From Pseudomonas sp. B20(2017) (GTDB lineage: Bacteria; Pseudomonadota; Gammaproteobacteria; Pseudomonadales; Pseudomonadaceae), in NCBI RefSeq assembly GCF_002113125.1, contig NZ_NEJP01000015.1, positions 124,001 through 188,000 of the forward strand: a DNA stretch of 64,000 nucleotides, read 5' to 3'. This document shows positions 1 through 9,560 of this stretch, in pieces. The position numbers were made by a program, and so were the translations under genes. Below the pieces are notes generated by a model. The model was not told where the DNA came from. It searched no databases and saw only the letters and a list, made by a program, of their open reading frames with translations. How positions within the stretch are numbered: the first letter of the stretch is position 1; the number at the start of each line of letters is the position of its first letter.

Positions 1-960
1 GATGGCCTGGATGGTGTGCTCGATCACCGGATACGAACCGCGCTGACCGTAGCCGTTGTAGCCGTCGATACCGGCGCCGATCACCAGGTCGCCCTTGTCG
101 GACTGGCTGATGTAACCGTGCACGGCGTTGGACATGATCACACTGTCGATGATCGGCTTGATCGGCTCGGACACCAGCGCCTGCAGCGGGTGGGATTCGA
201 TCGGCAGACGGAAACCGGCGAGTTTGGCCATGTGCCCGGAGTTACCGGCGGTGACCACCCCGACGCGCTTGGCGCCGATGAAGCCCTTGTTGGTTTCGAC
301 GCCGATGCACACGCCGTTTTCCTTGCGGAAACCGATCACTTCGGTCTGCTGGATCAGGTCCACGCCCAAGGCGTCGGCGGCACGGGCAAAACCCCACGCC
401 ACGGCATCGTGACGGGCCACGCCGCCGCGACGCTGAACGGTTGCGCCCATCACCGGGTAGCGGGTGTTTTTCGAGCAGTCGAGGTACGGAATTTCGTCCG
501 CGACTTGCTTGGCGTTGAGCAGTTCGCCGTCCACGCCATTGAGGCGGTTGGCGCTGACCCGACGCTCGGAATCACGGATGTCCTGCAGGGTGTGGCACAG
601 GTTGTAGACGCCGCGCTGGGAGAACATCACGTTGTAGTTCAGGTCCTGAGACAGGCCTTCCCACAGTTTCATCGCGTGTTCGTACAGGTGAGCCGACTCG
701 TCCCACAGGTAGTTGGAGCGAACGATGGTGGTGTTGCGCGCGGTGTTACCGCCGCCCAGCCAGCCCTTCTCGACCACGGCCACGTTGGTGATGCCGTGCT
801 CTTTGGCCAGATAGTAGGCCGTCGCCAGACCGTGCCCGCCGCCGCCGACGATGACTACGTCGTAGACCTTTTTCGGGGTCGGCGTGCGCCACATGCGCTG
901 CCAGTTTTCGTGGTGGCTGAGGGAGTGTTTGAAGAGGCCGAAGCCGGAATAGCGTTGCAT
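1..960 (-). CDS. soxB: Sarcosine oxidase beta subunit (5' part, runs off the left edge)
   Basis: Beta subunit of heterotetrameric sarcosine oxidase, which oxidatively demethylates sarcosine to glycine in the cytoplasm using FAD and covalent FMN, passing the methyl group to tetrahydrofolate. The visible 320 residues begin MQRYSGFGLFKHSLSHHENW and carry the FAD dinucleotide motif VVIVGGGGHG at about residues 35-44. The usual protein is about 416 residues, so the C-terminus lies outside the window. The start at 960 has GGAG nine bases upstream; an ATG six bases earlier sits too close to it. The gene follows glyA by 20 bp on the same strand, the glyA-soxBDAG order known in Pseudomonas. The subunit assignment is firm. 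Confidence 0.95.
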   Translation of the reverse strand, partial: MQRYSGFGLFKHSLSHHENWQRMWRTPTPKKVYDVVIVGGGGHGLATAYYLAKEHGITNVAVVEKGWLGGGNTARNTTIVRSNYLWDESAHLYEHAMKLWEGLSQDLNYNVMFSQRGVYNLCHTLQDIRDSERRVSANRLNGVDGELLNAKQVADEIPYLDCSKNTRYPVMGATVQRRGGVARHDAVAWGFARAADALGVDLIQQTEVIGFRKENGVCIGVETNKGFIGAKRVGVVTAGNSGHMAKLAGFRLPIESHPLQALVSEPIKPIIDSVIMSNAVHGYISQSDKGDLVIGAGIDGYNGYGQRGSYPVIEHTIQAI

Positions 961-980
961 AGTCATGTACTCCAGAACGC

Positions 981-2234
<1,254 letters not shown>

Positions 2235-2420
2235 CGCGTCTCTCCCAGCGGCATCTGTGCGCCATTCGTCTCGGTAAGGCACGGCGTTCAGCCAGTGCCC
2301 TTTGATGCGATGGTATGGCCGGCGCAGGGAGGTCAAATGCCTACGGGCGCCACGCAAAGGTGCGTTTACGACATGACGTGAAAAGCCCTCGCCAGACTCC
2401 ATCTCGAAAACACTGGAGAA

Positions 2421-2516
2421 CCCTGTGGGAGCGGGCTTGCCCGCGAAGAGGGAGTGCCAGTCGACATCATTGCTGTCTGACCCGGCGCATTCGCGGGCAA
2501 GCCCGCTCCCACAGGG
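2421..2516. repeat. REP palindrome pair
   Basis: Two inverted copies of the GTGGGAGCGGGCTTGCCCGCGAA palindrome with a 47-base spacer. The block lies between the promoter side of glyA and the 3' end of the TraX-like gene, and abuts the latter's stop codon. Confidence 0.9.
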
Positions 2517-3227
2517 TTACAGGCAAGCCGTGCGTACTGCGACCAACAGGAGGAAATGTACGGGATAGAGGGCATAGGCCCAGCGGTGCATCGGAGGCGG
2601 CTGAAGATGTCGCGCATGTCGCAACAGGAACATTCCGAGCAGTGGCGCGATCAGGCAGGTCGCAATCCCGAGGATGGCGACGATGTTGCCGAACTGCGCG
2701 GATTCGTAGAGCACCCGCCATTGATTCGCGGCCAGACACACCAGGCCCGGCAGCAGGCTGAAATACCAGGGTTTGCGAAACACCAGCAACATCGCCAGTG
2801 GCAGCAGGACACCGAACAGACCGAACATCAGTTGTTCCGGGAACAACGCAGCCACCAACAAGGCGCTGAGACCCAGCAGTCGTGGAATCGCGCTTCGATC
2901 CTGCCAGCCCCGCGCCACCAGTAAACCCAGCGCCAGCGTGGGCATCACGTTCAAAGTGTCGGGCTCGGGAATGTACAAGCGGTAGGGAATCTCGCTGAGC
3001 AGGCTGAACAGCAACAACCAGCCCAGATAGCGCCATTCGGTCTTGCGCGCGCCATCACGGGCCAGATTCGCTGCCATCGCCAGGCAGAACCAGGGGAACG
3101 CCAGCCGTCCTGGCACATACAGCCAATCGGCGCTGATCCCGACATATCGCAGGTGATCGAGCAGCATGCTCAGCAGCGCCAGCCACTTGAGCAGATCGAG
3201 TGCGCCGTCGCGCTGGCTCAGGTGCAT
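2517..3227 (-). CDS. TraX family integral membrane protein
   Basis: A 236-residue polytopic membrane protein resembling the TraX family (related to F-pilin acetyltransferase and acyltransferase-3-like proteins). It begins MHLSQRDGALDLLKWLALLS, followed by about eight hydrophobic segments. The short motif ALDLLKWLALLSMLLDH near the N-terminus and HRWAYALYPVHFLLL at the C-terminus are characteristic of TraX-type proteins. The start at 3227 was chosen over a 54-codon upstream extension that has no membrane or family character. It sits between glyA and the threonine aldolase, divergent from the latter. No substrate can be read from the sequence, and a link to betaine metabolism is only positional. 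Confidence 0.8.
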   Translation of the reverse strand: MHLSQRDGALDLLKWLALLSMLLDHLRYVGISADWLYVPGRLAFPWFCLAMAANLARDGARKTEWRYLGWLLLFSLLSEIPYRLYIPEPDTLNVMPTLALGLLVARGWQDRSAIPRLLGLSALLVAALFPEQLMFGLFGVLLPLAMLLVFRKPWYFSLLPGLVCLAANQWRVLYESAQFGNIVAILGIATCLIAPLLGMFLLRHARHLQPPPMHRWAYALYPVHFLLLVAVRTACL

Positions 3228-3354
3228 AATCGGCTCGCATCCTTGTAAAGTTCTGACAGCGACATCCCGTGTGCTCCCCGGATGATCTTCGGTAAAGTGC
3301 GCACCATCATTGACCAACGGAGCGCCACAAGCGCACCGACCACGGAAGCCGGCC

Positions 3355-4395
3355 ATGACCGACAAGAGCCAACAATTCGCCAGCGACAACTATTCCGGTA
3401 TCTGCCCTGAAGCCTGGGCTGCCATGGAACAGGCCAACCACGGCCACCAGCGCGCCTATGGCGACGATGAATGGACAGCCCGCGCCGCCGATTATTTCCG
3501 CAAGCTGTTCGAGACCGACTGCGAAGTGTTCTTCGCCTTCAACGGCACTGCCGCCAACTCCCTCGCGCTGTCGTCGCTGTGCCAGAGTTACCACAGCGTG
3601 ATCTGCTCGGAAACCGCCCACGTCGAAACCGACGAATGCGGCGCCCCGGAGTTCTTCTCCAACGGTTCGAAACTGCTGATCGCCGGCACTGAAAACGGCA
3701 AGATCACCCCGGCCTCGATCCGCGAAGTCGCGCTCAAGCGTCAGGACATCCACTACCCGAAACCGCGCGTCGTGACCCTGACTCAGGCCACTGAAGTCGG
3801 CAGCGTCTACACCCCGGAAGAAGTCCGCGCCATCAGCGACACCTGCAAGGAGCTGGGCCTGAACCTGCACATGGACGGCGCGCGTTTCTCCAACGCCTGC
3901 GCATTCCTCGGCTGCTCGCCGGCAGACCTGACCTGGAAGGCCGGCGTCGACGTGCTGTGCTTCGGCGGCACGAAAAACGGCATGGCGGTGGGTGAGGCGA
4001 TCCTGTTTTTCAACCACAAACTGGCCGAAGACTTCGACTACCGCTGCAAACAGGCCGGGCAATTGGCCTCAAAAATGCGCTTCCTGTCGGCGCCGTGGGT
4101 CGGCATTCTGGAAAACGACGCCTGGCTCAAATACGCCCGCCACGCCAACCACTGCGCGCAACTGTTGGCCGAACTGGTCAGCGACATCCCGGGCGTGGAA
4201 CTGATGTTCCCGGTCCAGGCCAACGGCGTGTTCCTGCAACTTTCGGAACCGGCGATTGCCGCCCTGACCGCTCGCGGCTGGCGCTTCTACACCTTCATCG
4301 GCAAGGGTGGCGCCCGCTTCATGTGCTCGTGGGACACCGAAGAAGAACGCGTACGCGAACTGGCGCGCGACATCCGCGACGTCATGTCGGCCTGA
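3355..4395 (+). CDS. ltaE: Low-specificity L-threonine aldolase
   Basis: PLP fold-type I enzyme cleaving L-threonine or L-allo-threonine to glycine and acetaldehyde. The 346-residue protein shows the DGARFSNA segment (PLP-ring contact) and the CFGGTKNG motif carrying the Schiff-base lysine. ATG 3355 follows GGAAG and gives MTDKSQQFASDNYSG, matching the family N-terminus; an upstream in-frame ATG would add 15 unrelated residues. It lies beside glyA and sox genes, as in P. aeruginosa, consistent with a role in glycine/threonine exchange. No downstream partner on its strand within an operon distance. Confidence 0.93.
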   Translation: MTDKSQQFASDNYSGICPEAWAAMEQANHGHQRAYGDDEWTARAADYFRKLFETDCEVFFAFNGTAANSLALSSLCQSYHSVICSETAHVETDECGAPEFFSNGSKLLIAGTENGKITPASIREVALKRQDIHYPKPRVVTLTQATEVGSVYTPEEVRAISDTCKELGLNLHMDGARFSNACAFLGCSPADLTWKAGVDVLCFGGTKNGMAVGEAILFFNHKLAEDFDYRCKQAGQLASKMRFLSAPWVGILENDAWLKYARHANHCAQLLAELVSDIPGVELMFPVQANGVFLQLSEPAIAALTARGWRFYTFIGKGGARFMCSWDTEEERVRELARDIRDVMSA

Positions 4396-4415
4396 TCCCT
4401 CCCGCTCTGATCGTT

Positions 4416-4550
4416 GATCGTTCCCACGCTCCGCGTGGGAATGCCTCCCGGGACGCTCCGCGTTCCTGCCGCACCGCCGATTCAACGCCTGCCACCGTCA
4501 TGACGCGGAGCGTCAAAGGCTGCATTCCCACGCGGAGCGTGGGAATGATC
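4416..4550. repeat. Inverted pair of GTTCCCACGCTCCGCGTGGGAATG repeats
   Basis: Left arm at about 4416-4470 and right arm at about 4500-4550 carry the palindrome GTTCCCACGC/GCGTGGGAAC in opposite orientation, with a second matching block GACGCTCCGCG/CGCGGAGCGTC inside. The whole could fold into one long stem-loop after ltaE. It differs in sequence from the REP palindromes elsewhere in the window. Confidence 0.85.
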
Positions 4551-4630
4551 TGAGACCGCGTTACTTTCACTGCTTGGTCTACATTGTCTGTCGAGCCATC
4601 GCTCACATAACAATAAGCAGGAGCTTGCGC

Positions 4631-5455
4631 ATGTCGCTAAAAGGCAAAACCTTGTTCATCACCGGCGCCAGCCGTGGCATCGGGCGCGAGATTGCGCTGC
4701 GGGCTGCACAGGACGGGGCCAATATCGTGATCGCGGCCAAGAGCGCCGAACCGCACGCCAAATTGCCCGGCACCATCCACAGCGTCGCCGCTGAAGTCGA
4801 AGCGGCCGGCGGCAAGGCCCTGGCGCTGCAACTGGATGTGCGTGATGAAGACGCGGTGCGTCAGGCGCTGGCCCAGGCCAATGAACATTTCGGCGGGATC
4901 GATGCACTGGTGAACAACGCCGGGGCGATCAAGTTGACCGGTGTGCAGCACATCGAACTCAAGCGCTTCGACCTGATGCACCAGATCAACACCCGCGCGG
5001 TATTGCTGTGCAGCCAGGCGGCCCTGCTCTACTTGAAGAAATCCTCCGGGCACATTCTCAACCTGTCACCGCCGCTGAATCTGGCCAGCAAATGGTTCGC
5101 GCAATACAGCCCGTACACCGTGACCAAGTACGGCATGAGCATGCTGACGGTCGGCATGAGCGAGGAATTCGCCAACTACGGGATCAGTGTGAATTCGCTG
5201 TGGCCGCAGACCATGATTGCCACGGCGGCGATCGAGTTTCAATTGGGCAACCGGGAGTCGTTCAAGCATGCGCGTACGCCGGCGATCATGGCGGATGCCG
5301 CCCACGTTATTCTGGGCAGCAGCGGACGACGGATTACCGGACGGTTGTTGATTGATGAGGAGATCTTGCGCGAAAGCGGTGTGACCGAGTTCGATCATTA
5401 CCGCTTTGAACCGGGGAGCGATGCGAAGTTGATGACGGATTTGTTCGTCGATTGA
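4631..5455 (+). CDS. SDR family oxidoreductase
   Basis: Short-chain dehydrogenase/reductase of 274 residues, probably NAD(P)-dependent and cytoplasmic. The nucleotide motif TGASRGIG lies at about residues 11-18, NNAG at about 95-98, and the catalytic YxxxK appears as YTVTK near residue 164. The serine normally about 13 residues earlier falls in NLSPPLN. The C-terminal part resembles the HSDL2-type branch, which acts on unknown lipids. ATG 4631 follows AGGAG; upstream in-frame codons have no SDR character. It stands alone between ltaE and the convergent gbcB, with no evident pathway link. Confidence 0.88.
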   Translation: MSLKGKTLFITGASRGIGREIALRAAQDGANIVIAAKSAEPHAKLPGTIHSVAAEVEAAGGKALALQLDVRDEDAVRQALAQANEHFGGIDALVNNAGAIKLTGVQHIELKRFDLMHQINTRAVLLCSQAALLYLKKSSGHILNLSPPLNLASKWFAQYSPYTVTKYGMSMLTVGMSEEFANYGISVNSLWPQTMIATAAIEFQLGNRESFKHARTPAIMADAAHVILGSSGRRITGRLLIDEEILRESGVTEFDHYRFEPGSDAKLMTDLFVD

Positions 5456-5461
5456 ACGACA

Positions 5462-5498
5462 AACCTGTGGGACCGAGCCTGTTCGCTCCCACAGGTTT
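5462..5498. repeat. Single REP-like palindrome
   Basis: AACCTGTGGGA and TCCCACAGGTT arms around a degenerate core; one copy only, between the convergent SDR gene and gbcB, where it may act as a transcription stop. Confidence 0.7.
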
Positions 5499-5508
5499 CA
5501 TGCCGGCA

Positions 5509-6609
5509 TCAGTACTCGATACGAACATCCCCCTTCGGCACACTGCAGCAAGAAAGAATGTACCCCTCCGCCTCGTCGTCCTCGGTGATCCCGCCGTTGT
5601 GATCCATCTCCACCTCGCCGCCGAGCTTGAGCACCTTGCACGTCCCGCAAATGCCCATGCCGCAGGCTTTCGGGATCATCAGGCCGACCTTGGCCGCCGC
5701 CGCATGCACGGTCTCGCCCGGCGCAACGCGGATGCTCTTGTCCGAAGAGGTGAATTCCACCAGGTGCAGATCCGCCGCCGGGACTTCCGGTGCCTCTGCT
5801 GCCTGCTCCGCCTGCTCGACTGCATCGGCGCGGGCTTCCGGTGGTGTGGCGCCGAAGGACTCCTCGTGATAGCGCTTCATGTCGTAGCCGGCGTTTTCCA
5901 GCAGGCGTTTGACCGCCGTCATGTACGGCGTCGGGCCGCAGCAGAAGACTTCGCGCTCGAGGAAGTCCGGCACCATCAGTTCCAGCATCTTGTGGTTGAG
6001 GTAGCCGCGATAGCCGGCCCACGGCTCACCCAAGCCGTGCTTCTCGCAAATCAGGTGCAGGCTGAAGTTGTCGATCCGCGACGCCATGTGTTCCAGTTCG
6101 CGGTGGTAAATGATGTCTTTCGGCGAGCGGGCGCTGTGGATGAACGTCATGTCGACGTTGCCGTTGGTGTCGTAGAACCAGCGCGCCATGGACATCACTG
6201 GGGTGATACCGACGCCACCGCTCAGGTACAGCACTTTCGGACTCGGGAAATCGATGGCGTTGAACAGCCCGACCGGTCCGTGCACCGCCAGCTCCTGGCC
6301 TTCATGCAGAGTGTCGTGCAACCAGTTGGAGACTTTGCCCCCCGGCACGCGCTTGATGGTCACCGAAAAGCTGTACGGCACCGACGGCGAGCTGGAGATG
6401 GTGTACGAACGCATGATCGGCTGGCCTTCGATCTCCAGCTCCAGGGTGACGAACTGCCCGGGCTTGAAGAAGAACAGGATCGGCTGGTCGGCCATAAAGC
6501 AGAAGGTGCGCACATCCCAGGTTTCCTGGATGACTTTGACGCAACGGACGATGTGTCGGCCATTGGCCCAGGTCTGGGTGGTGACCGGATTCAGGAAGCT
6601 GTTCGACAT
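5509..6609 (-). CDS. gbcB: Glycine betaine monooxygenase, reductase component
   Basis: FAD- and [2Fe-2S]-containing reductase that passes NAD(P)H electrons to the Rieske oxygenase GbcA for demethylation of glycine betaine to dimethylglycine. The 366 residues hold, in order, a ferredoxin-reductase FAD domain (RSYTISSSP), an NAD-binding domain (GGVGITPVMSMA and CCGPTPYM) and a C-terminal plant-type ferredoxin domain with CGMGICGTC plus a fourth cysteine near SCCSVP. ATG 6609 has GTGGAG at a good distance; a second ATG four codons earlier has none. Transcribed divergently from gbcA across 281 bp, as in P. aeruginosa, where GbdR activates both genes. Confidence 0.95.
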   Translation of the reverse strand: MSNSFLNPVTTQTWANGRHIVRCVKVIQETWDVRTFCFMADQPILFFFKPGQFVTLELEIEGQPIMRSYTISSSPSVPYSFSVTIKRVPGGKVSNWLHDTLHEGQELAVHGPVGLFNAIDFPSPKVLYLSGGVGITPVMSMARWFYDTNGNVDMTFIHSARSPKDIIYHRELEHMASRIDNFSLHLICEKHGLGEPWAGYRGYLNHKMLELMVPDFLEREVFCCGPTPYMTAVKRLLENAGYDMKRYHEESFGATPPEARADAVEQAEQAAEAPEVPAADLHLVEFTSSDKSIRVAPGETVHAAAAKVGLMIPKACGMGICGTCKVLKLGGEVEMDHNGGITEDDEAEGYILSCCSVPKGDVRIEY

Positions 6610-6890
6610 GCTGTTCTCCACGGCCGACTGTCGGCCTTCATGTGGCGATTCTGCGTATAGCGCGAACGGCCCGTTTACCTATCCGCGACATTCACATACT
6701 TATCGCGACCAGCCCCCAACCACCGGGGGTTGCGCGTCGGGAACAGATTGCACCATGTCGCCCATGGATAAGGTTCCGGGAAGCGCCGGCCCCACACTCG
6801 CCCTCAACACAAACGGTTTCTTTACACCTTGCGCTGCAACCCTGATCAGCCACTTTCGCGGCCACGCAGATGGCCTTGAGGAATTCATCG
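6610..6890. promoter_or_regulatory. Divergent gbcB-gbcA control region
   Basis: Both gbc genes start outward from this 281-bp non-coding segment, so it must hold two promoters. GbdR control is known for the homologous pair in P. aeruginosa. I could not identify an operator or promoter boxes with confidence. Confidence 0.6.
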
Positions 6891-8183
6891 ATGGACACCG
6901 CAAAAATCAGCCTGGGCGACCCGCTGGAACCCGCACGCAAGGCCACCGCACAAATGCTGCAGGAACGCGAGCGCACCTTCTCGCTGCCGCAACCGTTCTA
7001 CAGCGACGAGCGCCTGTTCGATATCGACATGCAGGAGATCTTCCAGAAAGAGTGGTTGATCGCCGGCATGACCTGCGAGATCCCGGCCAAGGGCAACTAC
7101 CTGACGCTGCAGATCGGCAAGAACCCGATCATCGTGATCCGCGGCGCCGAAGGCGTGGTACACGCATTCCACAACGTCTGCCGCCACCGTGGCTCGCGCC
7201 TGTGCACCAGCGACAAGGGCAAGGTCGCCAAGCTGGTCTGCCACTACCACCAGTGGACGTATGAGCTGGACGGTCGCCTGCTGTTCGCCGGCACCGAGAT
7301 GGGCGCCGACTTCGACATGAACCAGTACGGCCTCAAACCGGTGAACGTGAAGACTGCCGGCGGCTACATCTTCATCAGCCTGGCCGAGAATCCGCCGGCC
7401 ATCGATGACTTCCTGTCGACCCTGAACCACTACATGGAACCGTATGACATGGAAAACACCAAGGTGGCGGTGCAAACCACCTTGATGGAAAAGGCCAACT
7501 GGAAACTGGTGCTGGAAAACAACCGCGAGTGCTACCACTGCAACGGTTCGCACCCGGAACTGCTGAAAACCCTGCTGGAATGGGACGACGTCACCGACCC
7601 GCGTGCCGATCAGGCGTTCAAGGATCACGTCGCCGCCTCCGCTGCCGCGTGGGAAGCCGAAAAGATCCCTTACGCCCACGCCAGTTTCGGCCTGCGCAAC
7701 CGCATCGTGCGCATGCCGCTGCTCAAGGGCACCGTGTCGATGACCATGGACGGCAAACAGGGCTGCGCCAAGCTGATGGGCCGGATCAAGAACCCGGACC
7801 TGGGTTCGATGCGCATCCTGCACCTGCCGCACTCGTGGAACCACTGCATGGGCGACCACATCATCGTGTTCACCGTGTGGCCGATCAGCGCCCAGGAAAC
7901 CATGGTCACCACCAAGTGGCTGGTGCACAAGGATGCGGTCGAAGGCGTGGACTACGACGTCGAACGCATGCGCAAAGTGTGGGACGCGACCAACGATCAG
8001 GACCGTCGTCTGGCTGAAGAAAACCAGCGCGGGATCAACTCCACCGCCTACCAGCCGGGCCCGTACTCCAAGACTTATGAGTTCGGCGTGGTCAACTTCG
8101 TGGACTGGTACAGCGAGCGGATGCTGAGCAACCTCGGGGCCGAGCCTGCTCCGTACCTCAAAGGCGTGCCTGTCCAAGGCTAA
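6891..8183 (+). CDS. gbcA: Glycine betaine monooxygenase, Rieske oxygenase component
   Basis: Rieske non-haem iron oxygenase that removes a methyl group from glycine betaine as formaldehyde. The 430 residues contain the Rieske ligands Cys97/His99 (CRH) and Cys117/His120 (CHYH). The catalytic iron site lies in NNRECYHCNGSH, with His216 and His221. ATG 6891 is preceded by GAGGAA; seven upstream in-frame codons lack support. Divergent from its reductase gene gbcB. Length and the CYHCNGSHPELL signature match the GbcA/stachydrine demethylase branch, and the neighbouring dgc and bet loci support betaine as the substrate. Confidence 0.96.
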   Translation: MDTAKISLGDPLEPARKATAQMLQERERTFSLPQPFYSDERLFDIDMQEIFQKEWLIAGMTCEIPAKGNYLTLQIGKNPIIVIRGAEGVVHAFHNVCRHRGSRLCTSDKGKVAKLVCHYHQWTYELDGRLLFAGTEMGADFDMNQYGLKPVNVKTAGGYIFISLAENPPAIDDFLSTLNHYMEPYDMENTKVAVQTTLMEKANWKLVLENNRECYHCNGSHPELLKTLLEWDDVTDPRADQAFKDHVAASAAAWEAEKIPYAHASFGLRNRIVRMPLLKGTVSMTMDGKQGCAKLMGRIKNPDLGSMRILHLPHSWNHCMGDHIIVFTVWPISAQETMVTTKWLVHKDAVEGVDYDVERMRKVWDATNDQDRRLAEENQRGINSTAYQPGPYSKTYEFGVVNFVDWYSERMLSNLGAEPAPYLKGVPVQG

Positions 8184-8192
8184 AAGCAAAAA

Positions 8193-8270
8193 GCATCGCC
8201 AGCAGGCTGGCTCCCACAGGGGATTTCTGTGCACCGGAGATCCAGTGTGGGAGCTAGCCTGCTAGCGATG
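8193..8270. repeat. REP-type palindrome pair, variant core
   Basis: Inverted arms CATCGCCAGCAGGCTGGCTC and the opposing GAGCTAGCCTGCTAGCGATG between the convergent gbcA and metallophosphoesterase genes. The core reads AGCAGGCTGGCT rather than the common AGCAAGCTCGCT. Confidence 0.85.
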
Positions 8271-8290
8271 GCGTCATCACTGTCATCGCA

Positions 8291-9535
8291 TCACTTGGAT
8301 GACCACCTCACGCTGCCATCCTCCCCGATAAACTCCTCGAAAATCTCCTCCCCCACCAACCTGATCTTCGCGTAGCCATTCAACACCCGCAGCGGATAGT
8401 CCGGATCGTTAGCATCCTTCGTCTCCGAAAACAGCACCCGCGAATGTCCGTTCAGCTCGCTGGTGGTGCCGTAAGGAATCGCGCCGTGCCCGGCACAGCG
8501 CGCATGCAGCCCACCCTGTGGTGCGTAGACGATGCCGTTGTGCAGATGCCCCCAATACCAATAATCCGGCTCGCGTCCCAATGCATCGCACACCGGCTGA
8601 TACAGCGCGGTCTTGTTGTGCCCGGTGATGTCAAAGCCCTGATGGTGGCTGAGCACCATGAGTTTCTTGCGTTTCGGCAGGCCCTTCATCCACTCGATCT
8701 GCGGCTTGTTCAGGGTGCCGTCCATGTACAGGTTCATGACGTCCGAGGCATACGCCGTGTCCAGACCGACAATCAGCCAGTCGTCGTTGATCAGGGCAAA
8801 GTAGCTGGTGCCCTGCTGCCCCGGAAAACGCGCGGCCAGTTCCTTGAAATAGCCGTGGGCGCCGCTGTACATCTCGTGGTTCGAATTAAGGGTGAACGAG
8901 CCGCGGGTGCCCATCGGCCAGCCCGCCATGTCGGTGTCTTCCTGAGAATGGGTGCCGGCGTAATAAACGTCCCCCAGGTGAATGGTGAAATCGGCATTGG
9001 CCAGTTGCATCTGATTGGCCACCGACACCGCCGGCGCATGGCTGTTGAACGGCCCGGTGCCCCAATCGCCGGCAATCGCCAGCGTCACGTCGCGCTCCAT
9101 TTTCACCAGCGCCGGATCAGTGCCGAAGGTCGCGTGATGGCGCAGGTTTTCGATCCACTTGAGCAGCGCCTCGCTCCACAGCAGATCCAGCAGTTCCCAT
9201 TTGCGGCAGCCCAGCAGCGTGCCGTCCTTGAGCACCTTGGTTTGCAGTTGATCGGGCGATTGCGGCAGCGGTGTCGCGTTGCCGATGCGCAGGATCGACA
9301 AGCCGTGGGACAGTTCCCACGGCACCGCCGGTTCGTCGTCCGGCAGCTCGCCGTGCTTGAGCACGTATTGCGCCTGATCGTGACCGCGCTGGAGCAATTT
9401 GATGATGGCTTGAAACTCCTGCGGCTCGAGTTCGCTGATGAGCTTCATCCAGGCCATTTCGATGCGCGTGAACAGGCCGTGCAGGCGCACCTTGACCTTG
9501 TCGTATTCGTGTTTCAGATGACCGACCGCTGACAT
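8291..9535 (-). CDS. Metallophosphoesterase family protein
   Basis: A 414-residue calcineurin-like phosphoesterase. The metal-binding blocks are all visible: GDWG (Asp157), HLGDVYY (Asp189), SNHE (Asn219/His220), VLSHHQG and GHLHNG. An N-terminal stretch of about 145 residues before the first block has no recognised domain and looks largely helical. There is no signal peptide, so a cytoplasmic location is likely. It starts 25 bp after the cytochrome c gene stops, on the same strand, and is the last gene of the GMC oxidoreductase operon. The substrate is unknown; a phosphodiester or phosphomonoester linked to the oxidoreductase pathway is only an inference from position. Confidence 0.85.
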   Translation of the reverse strand: MSAVGHLKHEYDKVKVRLHGLFTRIEMAWMKLISELEPQEFQAIIKLLQRGHDQAQYVLKHGELPDDEPAVPWELSHGLSILRIGNATPLPQSPDQLQTKVLKDGTLLGCRKWELLDLLWSEALLKWIENLRHHATFGTDPALVKMERDVTLAIAGDWGTGPFNSHAPAVSVANQMQLANADFTIHLGDVYYAGTHSQEDTDMAGWPMGTRGSFTLNSNHEMYSGAHGYFKELAARFPGQQGTSYFALINDDWLIVGLDTAYASDVMNLYMDGTLNKPQIEWMKGLPKRKKLMVLSHHQGFDITGHNKTALYQPVCDALGREPDYWYWGHLHNGIVYAPQGGLHARCAGHGAIPYGTTSELNGHSRVLFSETKDANDPDYPLRVLNGYAKIRLVGEEIFEEFIGEDGSVRWSSK

Positions 9536-9560
9536 GACGTAATCCTCTATCCGTAAGGGT

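Noticed and set aside
2235..2420. Glycine riboswitch upstream of glyA
   Set aside because: No recognisable tandem glycine-aptamer core was found by eye; only a promoter region can be supported.
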